DNA of 64,000 bases. Source: Cephalotrichum gorgonifer. Its lineage: Eukaryota > Ascomycota > Sordariomycetes > Microascales > Microascaceae. Position numbers and translations under genes: made by a program. The DNA is taken from contig ONZQ02000017.1 in the NCBI GenBank assembly GCA_900312665.1, positions 434,001 through 498,000 of the forward strand, written 5' to 3'. The notes under the pieces were generated by a model. The model was not told the DNA's origin. It did no database searches and was given only the letters and a program-made list of their open reading frames with translations. This document shows, in pieces, positions 1 to 10,424 of the stretch (positions are counted from its first letter, which is position 1; each line of letters begins with the position of its first letter).

Positions 1-2469
1 CTTCACGTTTGCACTGGCCTCGCTGATTGGGTACCGGGTCGTCTGGGGTGTGGCCCCCGCACTGCACTCGCCCCTCATGAGTGTAACCAATGCCATTTCT
101 GGTTTGTCTCCCTCGGGCCTCTCGCCTCATGTGTTGACTCTGGCGATTTTCTAATACGGAACATTAGGTATGGTTGGTGTCGGTGGCATGTTCATCCTCG
201 GCGGTGGCTACCTCCCCGAGACCCTCCCGCAGGCCTTTGGCGCTCTATCCGTACTCCTCGCTTTCGGAAACATCTCTGGTGGCTTTGTGCTCACAAAGAG
301 GATGTTGGACATGTTCAAACGTGAGATTGAACGCCCCTACCCCCTAAATCAAGGAAAGAAAATCCTCCCCCTTGTGGACTTGTCTAACATTATACAGGAC
401 CCACTGACCCCCCCGAATACCCCTGGCTCTATGCCATCCCCGGTGTCCTCTTCGGAGGCGGTTTCATAGCTGCCGCTTCTACCGGCGCTGCAGGTTTAGT
501 CCAGGCGGGCTATCTCGTCAGCTCCGTCCTCTGCATCGGATCCATTTCGGGGCTGGCGTCCCAGGCTACGGCACGCATGGGAAACATGCTCGGGATGCTG
601 GGTGTGGGATCCGGCGTCCTGGCGTCGCTACTGGCGGTCGGCTTCTCCCCTGAGGTGTTGACGCAGTTTGGCGGGCTCGCGGTCCTGGGGAGCCTGGCGG
701 GGTTCCTGATCGGTAAGAGGATCATGCCTACGGACCTGCCCCAGACTGTGGCGGCGCTGCACTCTGTTGTAGGACTTGCGGCTGTTATGACTAGTATTGG
801 GAGTGTTATGGGAGATTTGTCGCATATTACGACATTACATCTTGTTACTGCTTATCTTGGAGTTTTGATCGGTAGGTCGTCCCTTACGCCCTCCTCCCAC
901 TTCTCCCCTTGTGTCTCCCTTCTCCCCTCCCACTCAAGTCTCGTCTCATTCATACCCTTTCTACACACCCCTCCCGCTGTGGAAAGACCACGACTAACAT
1001 ACTCGTAGGTGGGATCACCTTCACTGGCTCCATTGTTGCCTTCATGAAGCTCGCTGGCAAGATGTCTTCAAAGCCACTTATGTTCAAGGGCCGACACCTC
1101 CTCAATGGCGGGATGCTCGCCGCCAACATCGGTACCATGGGCGCCTTCATATCCCTGGCACCGGGGTCCCCCGCCATTGCGGCAGGCGCGCTGGCTGCCA
1201 ACGCGGCGCTGTCGTTCGCGAAGGGGTACACCACGACGGCTTCCATTGGCGGGGCTGATATGCGTGAGTCGGGCTCAGCTTCTTTGTCGGGCTATTCTGT
1301 TGCGTACTGTGTAAACTTGCTAATGCGTGTGTCTGTCTGTGTGTAGCGGTCGTCATCACAGTTCTGAACGCCTACAGTGGATTTGCGCTTGTGGCGGAGG
1401 GTTTCATGCTGGATAATTCGCTTCTTACGACTGTGGGAGCTTTGATTGGTGTTTCCGGATCTATCCTGTCGTATATTGTGAGTGCCGCCCTGCCTTACTC
1501 TCTTCTTCCATTTCCCTTCACGTCTTTCCTCTCCCACTTCTAGTTCTCCCCCCTTCGTATCCTCTGGTCACCCCGGCTTCCCCTTACCTGGCTCATGGAT
1601 TCTAACACCTCCAGATGTGCGTCGCCATGAACCGATCCCTCGTGAACGTTCTGTTCGGCGGCATCGGAACGGCGGCCCCCTCCTCCTCCACTTTCAAACC
1701 TGAAGGCAACGCTGTAACGACAACCGTCGAAGACACGGCCGAGGCACTCCTAAACGCGGAGAACGTAATCATAGTAGTCGGCTACGGAATGGCTGTCGCG
1801 AAAGCGCAGTACGCCATCTCGGACATGACGCGCATGCTGCGCTCCAAGGGAATAAACGTGCGCTTCGCTATCCACCCAGTGGCAGGGCGCATGCCGGGGC
1901 AGTGCAACGTTCTCTTAGCGGAGGCCAACGTCCCGTATGATATCGTACTAGAGATGGACGAGATCAACGACGACTTTGGCGACACGGACGTGACGCTGGT
2001 TATTGGGGCGAACGACACGGTCAACCCGATTGCGCTCGAACCAGGCAGCGCGATTGCTGGTATGCCTGTGCTTCATGCGTGGAAGAGCAAGCAGGTTATT
2101 GTTATGAAGAGGAGTCTTGGGAGTGGGTATGGTGAGTTTCCCCCTTTTCCCAAGCCCCTCCGCCTACCAAACCCCATGGCCATCTTTTCCTAGGTCCCCT
2201 GGGCCGGATGCGGATGAGAAGGGTGCCGAAATGCTAACGAGATCTAGCGGACGTCCCGAATCCTATGTTCTACATGCCCGGGACGAGGATGCTCCTGGGG
2301 GATGCAAAGGTTTCATGTGATGGTGAGTAGACTCTTTCATCACTTTGGCCCCCTTTTCTCCCCTATCTTTCCCTTGTCTTCCGTCTCTCGGCTCCCTACA
2401 TTTGTCGGACTCTACTAACGGTTCCTAGCGATGAAAACCGCCGTCGAGGCAAAGTTGCAGTCATCGTGA
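1..2469 (+). CDS. NNT: NAD(P) transhydrogenase, mitochondrial (3' part, 5' cut by window edge)
   Basis: Proton-translocating nicotinamide nucleotide transhydrogenase of the mitochondrial inner membrane, which passes hydride between NADH and NADP+. Only the membrane domain II and the NADP-binding domain III lie in the window. Exon ends visible include 1-101, 168-320 and a start at 398; further introns begin near 871, 1261, 1479 and 2131, and the last exon ends at the stop at 2467-2469. The first exon reads the family stretch ALHSPLMSVTNAISG. Several hydrophobic helices follow, then the domain III nucleotide loop VVGYGMAVAKAQY, the segment IHPVAGRMPGQCNVLLAEA, and near the end NPMFYMPGTRMLLGDAK. 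All junctions keep frame, including split codons before ADVPNP and AMKTAV. The gene faces NDUFA12 tail to tail. Identity is very secure; the N-terminal NAD-binding domain is outside the window. Confidence 0.93.
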
Positions 2470-2875
2470 TCATAATCGCGATATTCTTCGCCCCTGGCAT
2501 TTTCCTTTCCTGTTTGCGGTACTTGTTTGATATTTCGGAATATCCTAGCTTCTTGAAATTTATTTGAAGTTCACTTGCCCATTCATGAGCGTCTCACGCC
2601 TACACTATGCATGGGCGATTTCGCTGCATATCTGATTCACGGGGACTTTGAAAAACAGCATAGCATCGTAATCGTGTGTCTCTCTTGACAGTGACGAGTG
2701 GACGGAACAGGCGCGTTCGCCCTGGAGGAATGACTCCGCGCTGTCTCGTTTTGCGCGGCTTCCCCGCTCCCAGAACCGGGACAAGACGTGATGTTCTAGG
2801 GGCGTCGCTCATAGAGTTTTCAAGGGTGTATATTGGATATTTACAATTTGCGCACAACCGTAGCCCTTCCTACTC
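2470..2875. other. convergent 3' spacer
   Basis: About 400 bp between the stop codons of the transhydrogenase gene and the oppositely oriented NDUFA12 gene. It should hold the 3' UTRs of both. Short ORFs on both strands here show no family resemblance. I see no RNA gene or repeat. Confidence 0.6.
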
Positions 2876-3883
2876 TTAGCGCCTCTCCGCCACGGTGGGC
2901 TCCCAGGCGTTGAGCTTCGGCACCGTACTACTCCGGTTAGCGAATCGTACATACACATGGTCGAATACCCAGTCCAATGGGCATAAGGAGAAGAAATAAA
3001 GGGAGGACCCACGTGTTATAAGTCTTGAAAGCGCCCCTCGTCCCGGTATAGTTGGGGATCGGGCCGACGGGGTCCCATTCCCTCTTCCTCAGCTGGAGGA
3101 CGGCGTCCTCGGTCGGGGGCTTGTCCACGATGTAGGAGATCCAGGCGTGCCAGCCTACTCCGATGTGGGCGCTGCGGGTGGGGGGAGTGTCAGGTTAGTC
3201 TAGGTGCCCAGGGGTATATGTATGCTCAAGGGTTGAGAAGTATCGGTGCCGCTCAGGAGGGTGCAAGCGGAGGGACTGTCGATTCGGCTGGATGCGATTG
3301 AGGTTGCGGGGGCGTATGGGATGGAAATTGGGGAGGGAGGGAGGCAACGTACGCGTCGTAGTCGTGCTTGGCGTACTCGACCCATCGCGTGCGGACTATA
3401 TACGTTAACTCCTGCTTCCTCTTTCCCACCCTCTTCTAGGTCAATTGGAGGGGAACAAGGGGCGTGGGGACGACCTACGAGGCAGCTCCTCCGTGTTCTC
3501 GAAAAACTTGTTCCCCATGGAATCGGTGCCTACAAGGCGTCCGTACTTGGTGTCACCTATTTCCTCCCGTTAGCCCTCGCCTCCCCTCCTCCATTTCTCT
3601 TCCCTCTCCTCCTACTCCTCCGCATCGCCCGGAAAGCATACCGATATACTATAACGTCGCGAACCAAATAACTCCAGCGTCAGTCGTCTCGTTTCCTGCG
3701 TGTCAAGTCGGGGGAGCCGGGGGGTCGGAGAGGAGCGGAAAACGCACCAGCATTTGCATAACGTAGCTCTAGGGAGGAAACATTAGTCTCTGGCTGAAGG
3801 GGGGGAATTGGGGGTCATTTGGAGGGACGCACCTTGAGGCCAACATGGCGAAGGTTCCTCAGCGTTCGCGTAACGGTCGACAT
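2876..3883 (-). CDS. NDUFA12: NADH:ubiquinone oxidoreductase accessory subunit NDUFA12 (B17.2-type)
   Basis: Accessory subunit of respiratory complex I on the matrix side. Six exons on the minus strand: 3883-3833, 3768-3748, 3563-3479, 3395-3353, 3171-3013 and 2927-2876. They sum to 411 nt, giving 136 residues with every junction in frame. Recognisable family stretches are the start MSTVTRTLRNLRHVGLK, then IGDTKYGRLVG, the ENTEELPLRTRWVEYAKHDYDA region, WHAWISYIVDKPPTED and a C-terminal WEPTVAERR. The second exon is only 21 nt and supplies SYVMQML, bridging the N-terminal helix to the IGDTKYG core. No targeting peptide is evident, as usual for this subunit. It shares a 335-bp divergent promoter with PGS1, which makes the cardiolipin precursor. 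The microexon is inferred from frame and splice sites; cDNA would settle it. Confidence 0.9.
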
Positions 3884-4218
3884 GGTGGCGGTTGGATTGT
3901 CGTTTGCCCTGCTCTCGTCGGTTGTTCGGACGTCAGGTCGTTTATGGGTCGTTCGTCGGAAAGTGCCTCCAAGAAAGTTGCCCATTGACGAGTGATGACT
4001 AAGCATAATGGGCCAATAATGGCGCCCCACCACCCATCCCTGCATCCAGCAGATAGTATGTTCGAATTGAGAGCTCAGGTACTATCGCATTGTTGCAATA
4101 CAGATTGTGACATTTTTCTCTAAGCCTACTTACCCCTTCTTTCCTCACCCCCACCCCCCCTTTTTCTTAATACCTTGGTATACTTTCCTCTTCCTTGTGT
4201 CTAGGGAACGATGAGGAC
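3884..4218. promoter_or_regulatory. bidirectional promoter NDUFA12 / PGS1
   Basis: The two start codons point away from each other across 335 bp. The spacer contains an inverted-CCAAT element embedded in the 13-mer GGCCAATAATGGC at 4011-4023, about 130 bp from the NDUFA12 start and 195 bp from the PGS1 start. Pyrimidine-rich stretches follow toward PGS1. Both neighbouring products act in the mitochondrial inner membrane, so co-expression from a shared promoter is a reasonable inference, not shown. Confidence 0.6.
4011..4023 (+). promoter_or_regulatory. CCAAT-containing 13-mer, copy 1
   Basis: GGCCAATAATGGC lies in the NDUFA12/PGS1 divergent promoter. The same 13 bases occur on the opposite strand at 8026-8038 in the mL38/uL4m divergent promoter. 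CCAAT is the core bound by the fungal Hap2/3/5 CCAAT-binding complex, a known regulator of respiratory genes. Binding here is inferred. Confidence 0.5.
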
Positions 4219-6070
4219 ATGTTCGCCCGGAATGCCCTCCGCATAACACCCCGCCTCCGACCGCGGGCGCACCCTTCCCGCCTCCTCCTCCCCGGACGAC
4301 CGCGCCCGGCGCAGTGCCGGAGCTACACTACCTCCGGTAATAGCAGCGGTAGCTCCCCGGCCACGCCGCCCCACGCAGCTATGACGCCCGCGCTGGCGCC
4401 CTTCGTGGGTGAGCTTGACAGGTTGGCGCCCTCGTTCGACGTGCAGGGGTCCGAGATCACGGTCCTTAAGACGCCAGCGGAGTTCTACGAGACGCTGAAG
4501 GAGAAGATACGGGGCGCGGAAAGGAGGGTCTTCCTTGCGACGTTGTATATCGGGAAATCGGAGCAGGAGCTGGTAAGTGCTGCCCTTTATTTTGCCCCCA
4601 TGTTCTTTTCGGAGGGTTGTGGCATGGTTCTTGCGACCACGGGTCGAACCCTGTATCTCCTAGGTTTAAAAAGAGAGGGCCGGACTGACCGTGTGTGTAC
4701 GCATTTTAGATCGACACGCTCCGCGATGCGCTGAGACGGAACCCGAAGCTCGAAGTCAGCGTCCTGACCGACTGCCTCCGCGGCACGCGCGAGGCGCCAG
4801 ATCCGTCGTGCGCCTCGCTCCTCGCGCCGCTGGTGGAGGAGTTCGGGGAGGGGCGGGTGGAGATACGGATGTACCACACGCCGAACCTCACGGGGCTCCG
4901 GAAGAAGCACATCCCGAAGAGGTTCAACGAAGGGTGGGGGCTCCAGCACATGAAGCTCTACGGCGTGGACGACGAGATAATAATATCGGGGTAAGCATGC
5001 CCTCCCTCCCCCGCGCCACCAGAAAAATCCGTGGCTCTGGTTTGTAATAAGGGAGCTCCATCGTTTGCTAACAAAGGGGACGGGGGAAATACAGGGCGAA
5101 CCTCTCGACCGACTACTTCACGAACCGCCAGGACCGGTACCACCTCTTCTCGTCCAAGGAAGTCACAGAGTACTTCTACCGCATCCACGCCGCCGTCGCC
5201 TCGCTCAGCTACCTCGTGAAGCCCTCCGCCGAGCCCGCGGGCTTCACGCTCTCCTGGCCCTCCACCGCCCCGTCCCCCCTCGAGGCCCCCGCGGAATTCA
5301 CCCGCCACGCGACATCCGTCCTCAACCCGCTTATCACTGCACCCGCCTCCGCGGACGACCCCAACAACGCCGAGTTCGCAGACACGCGTGTCTACGTCCT
5401 CTCGCAGATGTCCCAGCTCCTATCTCCAGACACCTCGACAGAGCTCCCTGCCCTCACCCACATCCTCCGCGTCCTCTCGCGGCCCGACTACGCCGCGTCG
5501 TCGTGGACCTTCACGGCGGGCTACTTCAACCCCGCCCCCTCCCTCACCGCCCTCCTCCTCTCGGCCTCCCGCGGCGGCCCGACCCCCAACACCGTCATCA
5601 CGGCGTCGCCCCAGGCCAACGGCTTCTACGGCTCCCCGGGCCCCTCGGGCCTCCTGCCCCCCGCTTACACCGTCCTCCTCCGGCGCTTCCTTGACGCCGT
5701 GCACCGCTCCGGCCGGACCGGCGATATCTCGGCGACGGAGTGGCGCCGCGGCACTGTGGGCGAGCCAGGCGGGTGGACGTACCACGCCAAGGGTCTGTGG
5801 GTCACGCTCCCGCGCGAGGAGAACCCGAGCATGACCATCGTGGGCAGCTCGAACTACACCAAGCGGAGCTACTCGCTCGACCTCGAGGTCGGCGCCCTGA
5901 TCGTCACGAAGGACGAGGGGCTGAAGAGGCGGCTGGGCGATGAGAAGGCCGCGCTGGGGGAGTTTGCAAGCCCCGTTACGAGGGACGACCTGACCAAGGT
6001 GGATAGGCGGGTGGGATTCCACGTCCGCGTCGCCATGTGGATCGTCAAGATGGTCGGGGGAGCCCTGTGA
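4219..6070 (+). CDS. PGS1: CDP-diacylglycerol-glycerol-3-phosphate 3-phosphatidyltransferase (PGP synthase)
   Basis: Makes phosphatidylglycerophosphate from CDP-diacylglycerol and glycerol-3-phosphate, the committed step to cardiolipin in mitochondria. Exons 4219-4572, 4710-4990 and 5095-6070 give 536 residues. I chose the ATG at 4219 because it opens an arginine-rich, acid-poor presequence (MFARNALRITPRLRPRAHPS) typical of mitochondrial import; the ATG at 4211 is in another frame and stops quickly. Phospholipase D-superfamily motifs are visible: the first HKD motif, HMKLYGVDDEIIISGANLS, near residue 198, and the second, HAKGLWV followed by GSSNYTKRS, in the last third. The second lacks a standard aspartate spacing, as is usual in this family. 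The length is close to the family norm. Head-to-head with NDUFA12. Confidence 0.93.
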
Positions 6071-6367
6071 ATGTAAAACCTACGTACATGTATTATATAA
6101 CGATGATAGAGAAGAAGCTAAACAGCGCTGTAATATCACAAAGCTAGAGTTCTCAACGCCCGCCCGCCTTCCCAGAGGCGGGACGGACTAGGAGATAGAA
6201 ACAAATACATTCGTCACCGACCTACAATCTCTCTACGCCGTCTCCCCAGAAACATGCCGGAGAAGGGAAAAAAAATAGAGAAAGAATATGTTCTATATAA
6301 AGACACACACACAAATAAACAAGGTGTAATACATAACATGGTGGTGGTACAACTACAACCCCCCCGC
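6071..6367. other. convergent 3' spacer PGS1 / mL38
   Basis: About 300 bp between two facing stop codons. It is AT-rich, with a CA-type run (acacacaca) near 6301. It presumably holds both 3' UTRs. No gene is recognised. Confidence 0.5.
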
Positions 6368-7857
6368 TCAGTTCCCCCTCTTGGTCCAGCCCTTGGCGTT
6401 GGAGAGCCCCCTGATCCTCTTGGTATACTTCCAGAGGTGCTTGAACTTGGGGCCCTGCCTCTTCGCCTCCCAGCCCCTCGGCTTGCGCTCCGGCTTGAGC
6501 GAGTAGACCCTCGTGCGCCTGAACTCGAGCTCGGCGCCGGGGATGTTGTGGCGCTCCATGACGGCCGCGGTGGACTCGTCCCACTCCGTGCGGAACAGGT
6601 TGAAGCCCACGGGCTTCAGCTTGAACTTGTCCCTAAAGGACTTGAGGGAGAAGCCGAGCGAGTCGTGGCCCGACTTATACGTACCGCGGACCTTCTCGAC
6701 GTCCACGGGCCCTTCCTGCTCGAGGACGAAGACGGAGAGGCGGTGGTACGGCTACCTTGTGGCGAAGGGCGGAGCCAGGGGACGGCAGTGCGGTCGGCGC
6801 CGAGCTTGCTGAAGGCGATGCTCTGGACGGTGGGATCGAGCGGGACGTTGACGGCCATGAAGTGGCACCGCTTCGTGAAGGAGTCGTTCTCGAGGTCGGG
6901 CACGTCGGAGTCGACGACCACGACGGACACGAGGCGCTCGCCCTTGTCGAAGACCTGGACCCTGAGGCGGGGAGGGGCCTCGCTGACGACGGCGGGGACG
7001 GTGGCGCCCGGGTGGATCTTGGCGCGGCGGAAGAAGAGCTGGACGTCGGCTGTGGGGGCGAACTTGGGGAGGAGGTCGGGCACGATGTTGAACTGCTGGA
7101 TGCGCTGGGCGATGACGTTGTAGTCGTACGAGCGCCACTTCTTGTTGGCGAGGTATCGGTAGATGGGCTTGTTCATGTCGCCTGTGTTTTTGGTTTTCGT
7201 TGTTAGCGATGGATTCTTTTAGAGCAGAGATGACCAGTCCGGGTAGAGACAGCCAAGTAGGTTGGACGAAGACTGCTACGAAGAAAAAGAACAAAGAATA
7301 TGGAGGAAAAGGAGGACTAAAAAGGGGAGGCTCTTCTTACCCAGACCATCCTCGAACCGCCTCTTGACAAGCGGATCGTTGATATCCGCCAGGATCTTCA
7401 AGCTCTCAACATGCTTCTTCAGACTCGCGATCCTCAACGCCCTTCTCTCGGCGCCCTCCTCCCCCTCGATGGCCTCCAGCCTCGCAATCTTGAACAGCTC
7501 CGCCTTTATCGCCGCCACCTTCTCGTCCCTGTCGGCCCGTATCACGGCCAGCGCCTCCTGGAAGCACTGGTACGGCAGCTGCTCGAACGGGATGTTGGCC
7601 CCCGCCCGCAGGGCCGCCCGCCTACGTCGGGACCCCACGGGCGGCGTCCCCGACTTGGCGAGCTCCCTCTCGGCCTTAAAGCCCAGCACCGTCTCAGGGT
7701 TGCGGTTCGGGTCGGGCACCGCCTGCGCCGTCAGCGTCTCCGTCACGACGTCGGGCCGGGTCGCCGTGAGCGAGAAGGGGCGTCGGATGGAAGGGGGGGT
7801 GGGCCGCGAGAGGAGCCCGCGGGCGAGCGGCCTCGCGACCGCCTGTGTCGTCGACAT
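6368..7857 (-). CDS. MRPL35: mitochondrial ribosomal protein mL38 (MRPL35-type, PEBP fold), with an apparent frameshift and TAG
   Basis: Large-subunit mitoribosome protein with a phosphatidylethanolamine-binding-protein fold. Exon 1 is 7857-7341 and exon 2 is 7181-6368, joined as DGLGDMNKPIYRYLANKKW. The N-terminus (MSTTQAVARPLARGLLSRP) looks like a mitochondrial presequence. The PEBP-like core runs through VQLFFRRAKIHPGATVPAVV to FMAVNVPLDPTVQS. The reading then breaks between about 6775 and 6745: the N-terminal frame ends in a non-conserved run, while the conserved YHRLSVFVLEQ and DVEKVRGTYKSGHDS segments lie one frame over, just after an in-frame TAG. Total exon length is 1,331 nt, one short of a multiple of three. 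A single missing base plus a stop, or several lost homopolymer bases, would explain it. No intron of normal size fits. A basic C-terminal tail ends at 6368. Shares a divergent promoter with uL4m. Confidence 0.85.
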
Positions 7858-8226
7858 TATGTAGAGGAAGGGGGGGGGTATTTCGGATTCGACGACGTTG
7901 GTCTCCAACCGGTGTTGGAAGTGTTGCTCTGTCGTCCTCACGCGTTGAAGCTTCCCAGGTCGGGATTTTTGGATCAAAAATTCAGAGGGACGCACTGGTG
8001 TCCCACTTTAATCTTGATTTAACATGCCATTATTGGCCGGAGTGGTGGTGCCTCGGACGGCTGGCAGTCGCGCGACTCTCTCCGCACGGACCACTTGTGC
8101 ATCTTCAATTTTCTCCCCAGCTGTTGATCGAATGTCTTCCTGTATCCGTGCCGAAAGCCTACCATTCAAGCGCGCAACACTCGAAGCTATCTATCCTTCG
8201 ACCACGGCAACCGAGGGCAGACAAAG
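7858..8226. promoter_or_regulatory. bidirectional promoter mL38 / uL4m
   Basis: A 369-bp spacer separates the start codons of two mitoribosomal large-subunit proteins read in opposite directions. It contains GCCATTATTGGCC at 8026-8038, the exact reverse complement of the CCAAT-containing 13-mer in the NDUFA12/PGS1 promoter. It sits about 170 bp from one start and 190 bp from the other. Confidence 0.6.
8026..8038 (-). promoter_or_regulatory. CCAAT-containing 13-mer, copy 2
   Basis: Reads GGCCAATAATGGC on the minus strand and is identical over all 13 bases to 4011-4023. It lies in the middle of the mL38/uL4m divergent promoter. Candidate Hap-complex site by its CCAAT core; the shared flanking AATGGC suggests a longer element. 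Confidence 0.5.
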
Positions 8227-9339
8227 ATGGCCGGAACAGGTGCGCGAGGCCTCAATGAGGCGATGAAGGCACTCAGCATATCGGCATCCGCCACAAGGAC
8301 GAGTCTCAGGACGAGCACCTTCACACAGAGGGTATGCATTATCTCGAACTACTTCCTTCTAGACGCCTTGACGGACCCCAATTGATATAATACTGACTGA
8401 CATATCCAGGCCTCCCTCCCGTCATACATCCGATCCCTCGCGACCGAGGCCCCCTCCCAGTCTGCCGTCCCTACGTGGCACCCAAGTACGCTCCCTGCCA
8501 AAACTCCCCCCAACTTCCGCAAACCACAAAGCTAACAAGGCGTTTTCAACCACTTAGCATCCACCGTCCCTCTCACAATCCACTCCTTCCCGAGCCTCGA
8601 GCCCCTATACGTCGAGTCCCACCCGACCAAGCACCTCCACCTCCCCCTCCGCCGCGACCTCCTCCACCTCGCCATCATCCACGAAGCCTCCAAGGCCCGC
8701 CAGGGCACCGCCTCCTCCAAGACCCGCTACGAGGTCCACGGCTCCCACCGCAAGATCCGCCCCCAGAAGGGCACCGGCCGCGCCCGCCAGGGCTCCAAGC
8801 AGTCTCCCCTCATCCGCGGCGGAGGCAAGACCTTCGGCCCCCACCCACGCGACTTCTCCACCAAGCTGACCCGCAAGGTCTACGACAAAGCGTGGCGCAC
8901 CGCGCTCTCGTACCGGTACCGCCGCGGCGAGCTGGTCGTCTGCCAGGACGGCATGGAGCTCGCCCTCGCCGAGGACTTCTGGGCCCTCGTCGACGAGGGC
9001 TACATCAAGGGCGACCTCAGGACCTCGTACCTGCGCAAGCAGGCCAAGCAGCTCATGGAGGCACACGGCTGGGGGCGCCCCTTCGGGAGGACCCTGTTCG
9101 TCACCTCCACCCCGCGCACCGCGCTATTTGAGGCCATCACGGCCTCGGGAGAGGACGGGAGGGCGCTCGAGGTCAGCGACGTCGACGTCAAGGACATCCT
9201 CACCGAGGGGCGCGTGGTCGTGGAGCGGGAGGCGCTGAAGCGTATGATTGCGGAGCACCAGAGCGATCTGGTTACCCACGTTGCCGTCGGGGGGTTGGTT
9301 GGCGTCGATGGCGGCTTGTTGACGCATGCGGCGAGCTAA
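8227..9339 (+). CDS. YML6: mitochondrial ribosomal protein uL4m (L4 family)
   Basis: L4-family protein of the mitochondrial large ribosomal subunit, which in its family lines the exit tunnel and binds rRNA early in assembly. Exons 8227-8331, 8410-8485 and 8558-9339 sum to 963 nt, giving 320 residues. The N-terminal ~40 residues are rich in Ser, Thr, Ala and Arg, like an import presequence. The L4 hallmark follows: a run of basic and glycine residues in SHRKIRPQKGTGRARQGSKQ, then PLIRGGGKTFGPHPRDFSTKL and KVYDKAWRTALSYRYRRGEL. The first ATG in good context was taken. Paired head-to-head with mL38, another large-subunit component, which suggests stoichiometric co-expression. Confidence 0.93.
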
Positions 9340-9767
9340 AGGGTGAATTCCGGCGGGCGATTTTGTATAAGATGTGTACTATAGGGCAGATATTGTAACC
9401 TTTTACTATATAGACACCATAAGGGCGAATCTTGCTTCATGTGTGGTGTGTAGAATCTTGCATTGTGCGAGTGTGGAGTTGGAGACTAGGCCGGAGAACG
9501 TTCTTTAGACTCAACATCAGAAATTGAGTGTAGAACGTGTTTCTACGAAGAGTGACGCGAGAATGAGACATCCCCGTGCAAGGGCGACACGTCTACGGAT
9601 AAGCCCCATGGTAGTCTCCTCCATCCCCCAGCTCTAACGTCTGACCACTCCTAAACGAAGCGTCCCATTGCCCGAGGCAGCATAACTGTCATTAACTCCT
9701 CCGTCTACTCTACCCCATCCCCCCCCATACGTGGCTCTCTACCGCAGGACTCCCAGCACCCGCCGTC
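9340..9767. other. convergent 3' spacer
   Basis: About 430 bp between the stop of uL4m and the stop of the minus-strand hypothetical gene. No gene-like frame, repeat or RNA gene is recognised. Confidence 0.4.
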
Positions 9768-10292
9768 TCATACCCGCCGGTTTTGGATCCTCCACCGGCC
9801 GCTTTCATCCTGGGACATCGGGATGGTCAAGGTCGCGATGCCGCCTACCAAATGCCGCATGATTTCCGAGTCATCCACCCGCCTCTTGGCCTGTGTTCCT
9901 TGTGGTCTCAATACCTCGGGACGACGTGAACCCCCTGGTAGAACTGGCCTGGGCTGTGGCTGTGACATCCCTTCGGGTATTCGAAAGTGGCTCGGGAGTG
10001 CTTGCTGCATCGGAGGGCGGCCAAAGGGGGATGAAAGCGGCGGCGACGGGGCCGTCCGGGGCGCCCTGCCCTTCTCCTTCTCCAGCCACGCCGTCCTCCT
10101 CGTCTCAGTACTCCTCTCCCCACTTGTTTCTGCGAACAGATTGTTCACCTGGGTATAGATATTCTCTCGTTCCTCCTCATCTCCACTATGCACTCCCTCA
10201 TCGTTCCTCCCCTCGTCTTCAACGTCCGTCTCATCGCCCGACGCCGACTCCATCTCGTCACCCGAGACCGACCAACTCCCCCTCCTAGCCAT
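9768..10292 (-). CDS. hypothetical acidic low-complexity protein
   Basis: Open frame of 174 residues from the ATG at 10292. The same frame stays open upstream to 10361 without another ATG. The N-terminal third is acidic and Ser/Gly-rich (DETDVEDEGRNDEGVHSGDEEE). The middle is Pro/Arg-rich. The C-terminus is more ordered, with MRHLVGGIATLTIPMSQDE followed by GRWRIQNRRV. I do not recognise a family. The long clean frame and the gap between uL4m and RPA3 favour a real gene, but low complexity can keep frames open by chance. It begins about 130 bp beyond the RPA3 stop on the same strand, so it could also be extra sequence of a longer transcript. Confidence 0.4.
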   Translation of the reverse strand: MARRGSWSVSGDEMESASGDETDVEDEGRNDEGVHSGDEEERENIYTQVNNLFAETSGERSTETRRTAWLEKEKGRAPRTAPSPPLSSPFGRPPMQQALPSHFRIPEGMSQPQPRPVLPGGSRRPEVLRPQGTQAKRRVDDSEIMRHLVGGIATLTIPMSQDESGRWRIQNRRV

Positions 10293-10424
10293 CCCGCTGT
10301 CATCCTTCGCCAAAGACTCTCCGATCCAAGTCACGCCCTCCCCCTCACCCGGCCAAACCACAGCTACTCGGCGAGGCGGTTCCCTGAAAGGCGCAGAGGA
10401 GCCGTTATTGCCGGGTTGCCCCCG

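Noticed and set aside
4621..4670. GGTTCGACCC on the minus strand resembling a tRNA B box
   Set aside because: It lies in a PGS1 intron; no A box or closing acceptor stem is found at the right distance.
6254..7123. 289-residue plus-strand frame
   Set aside because: Antisense shadow of mL38; the minus strand carries the conserved protein and splice sites.
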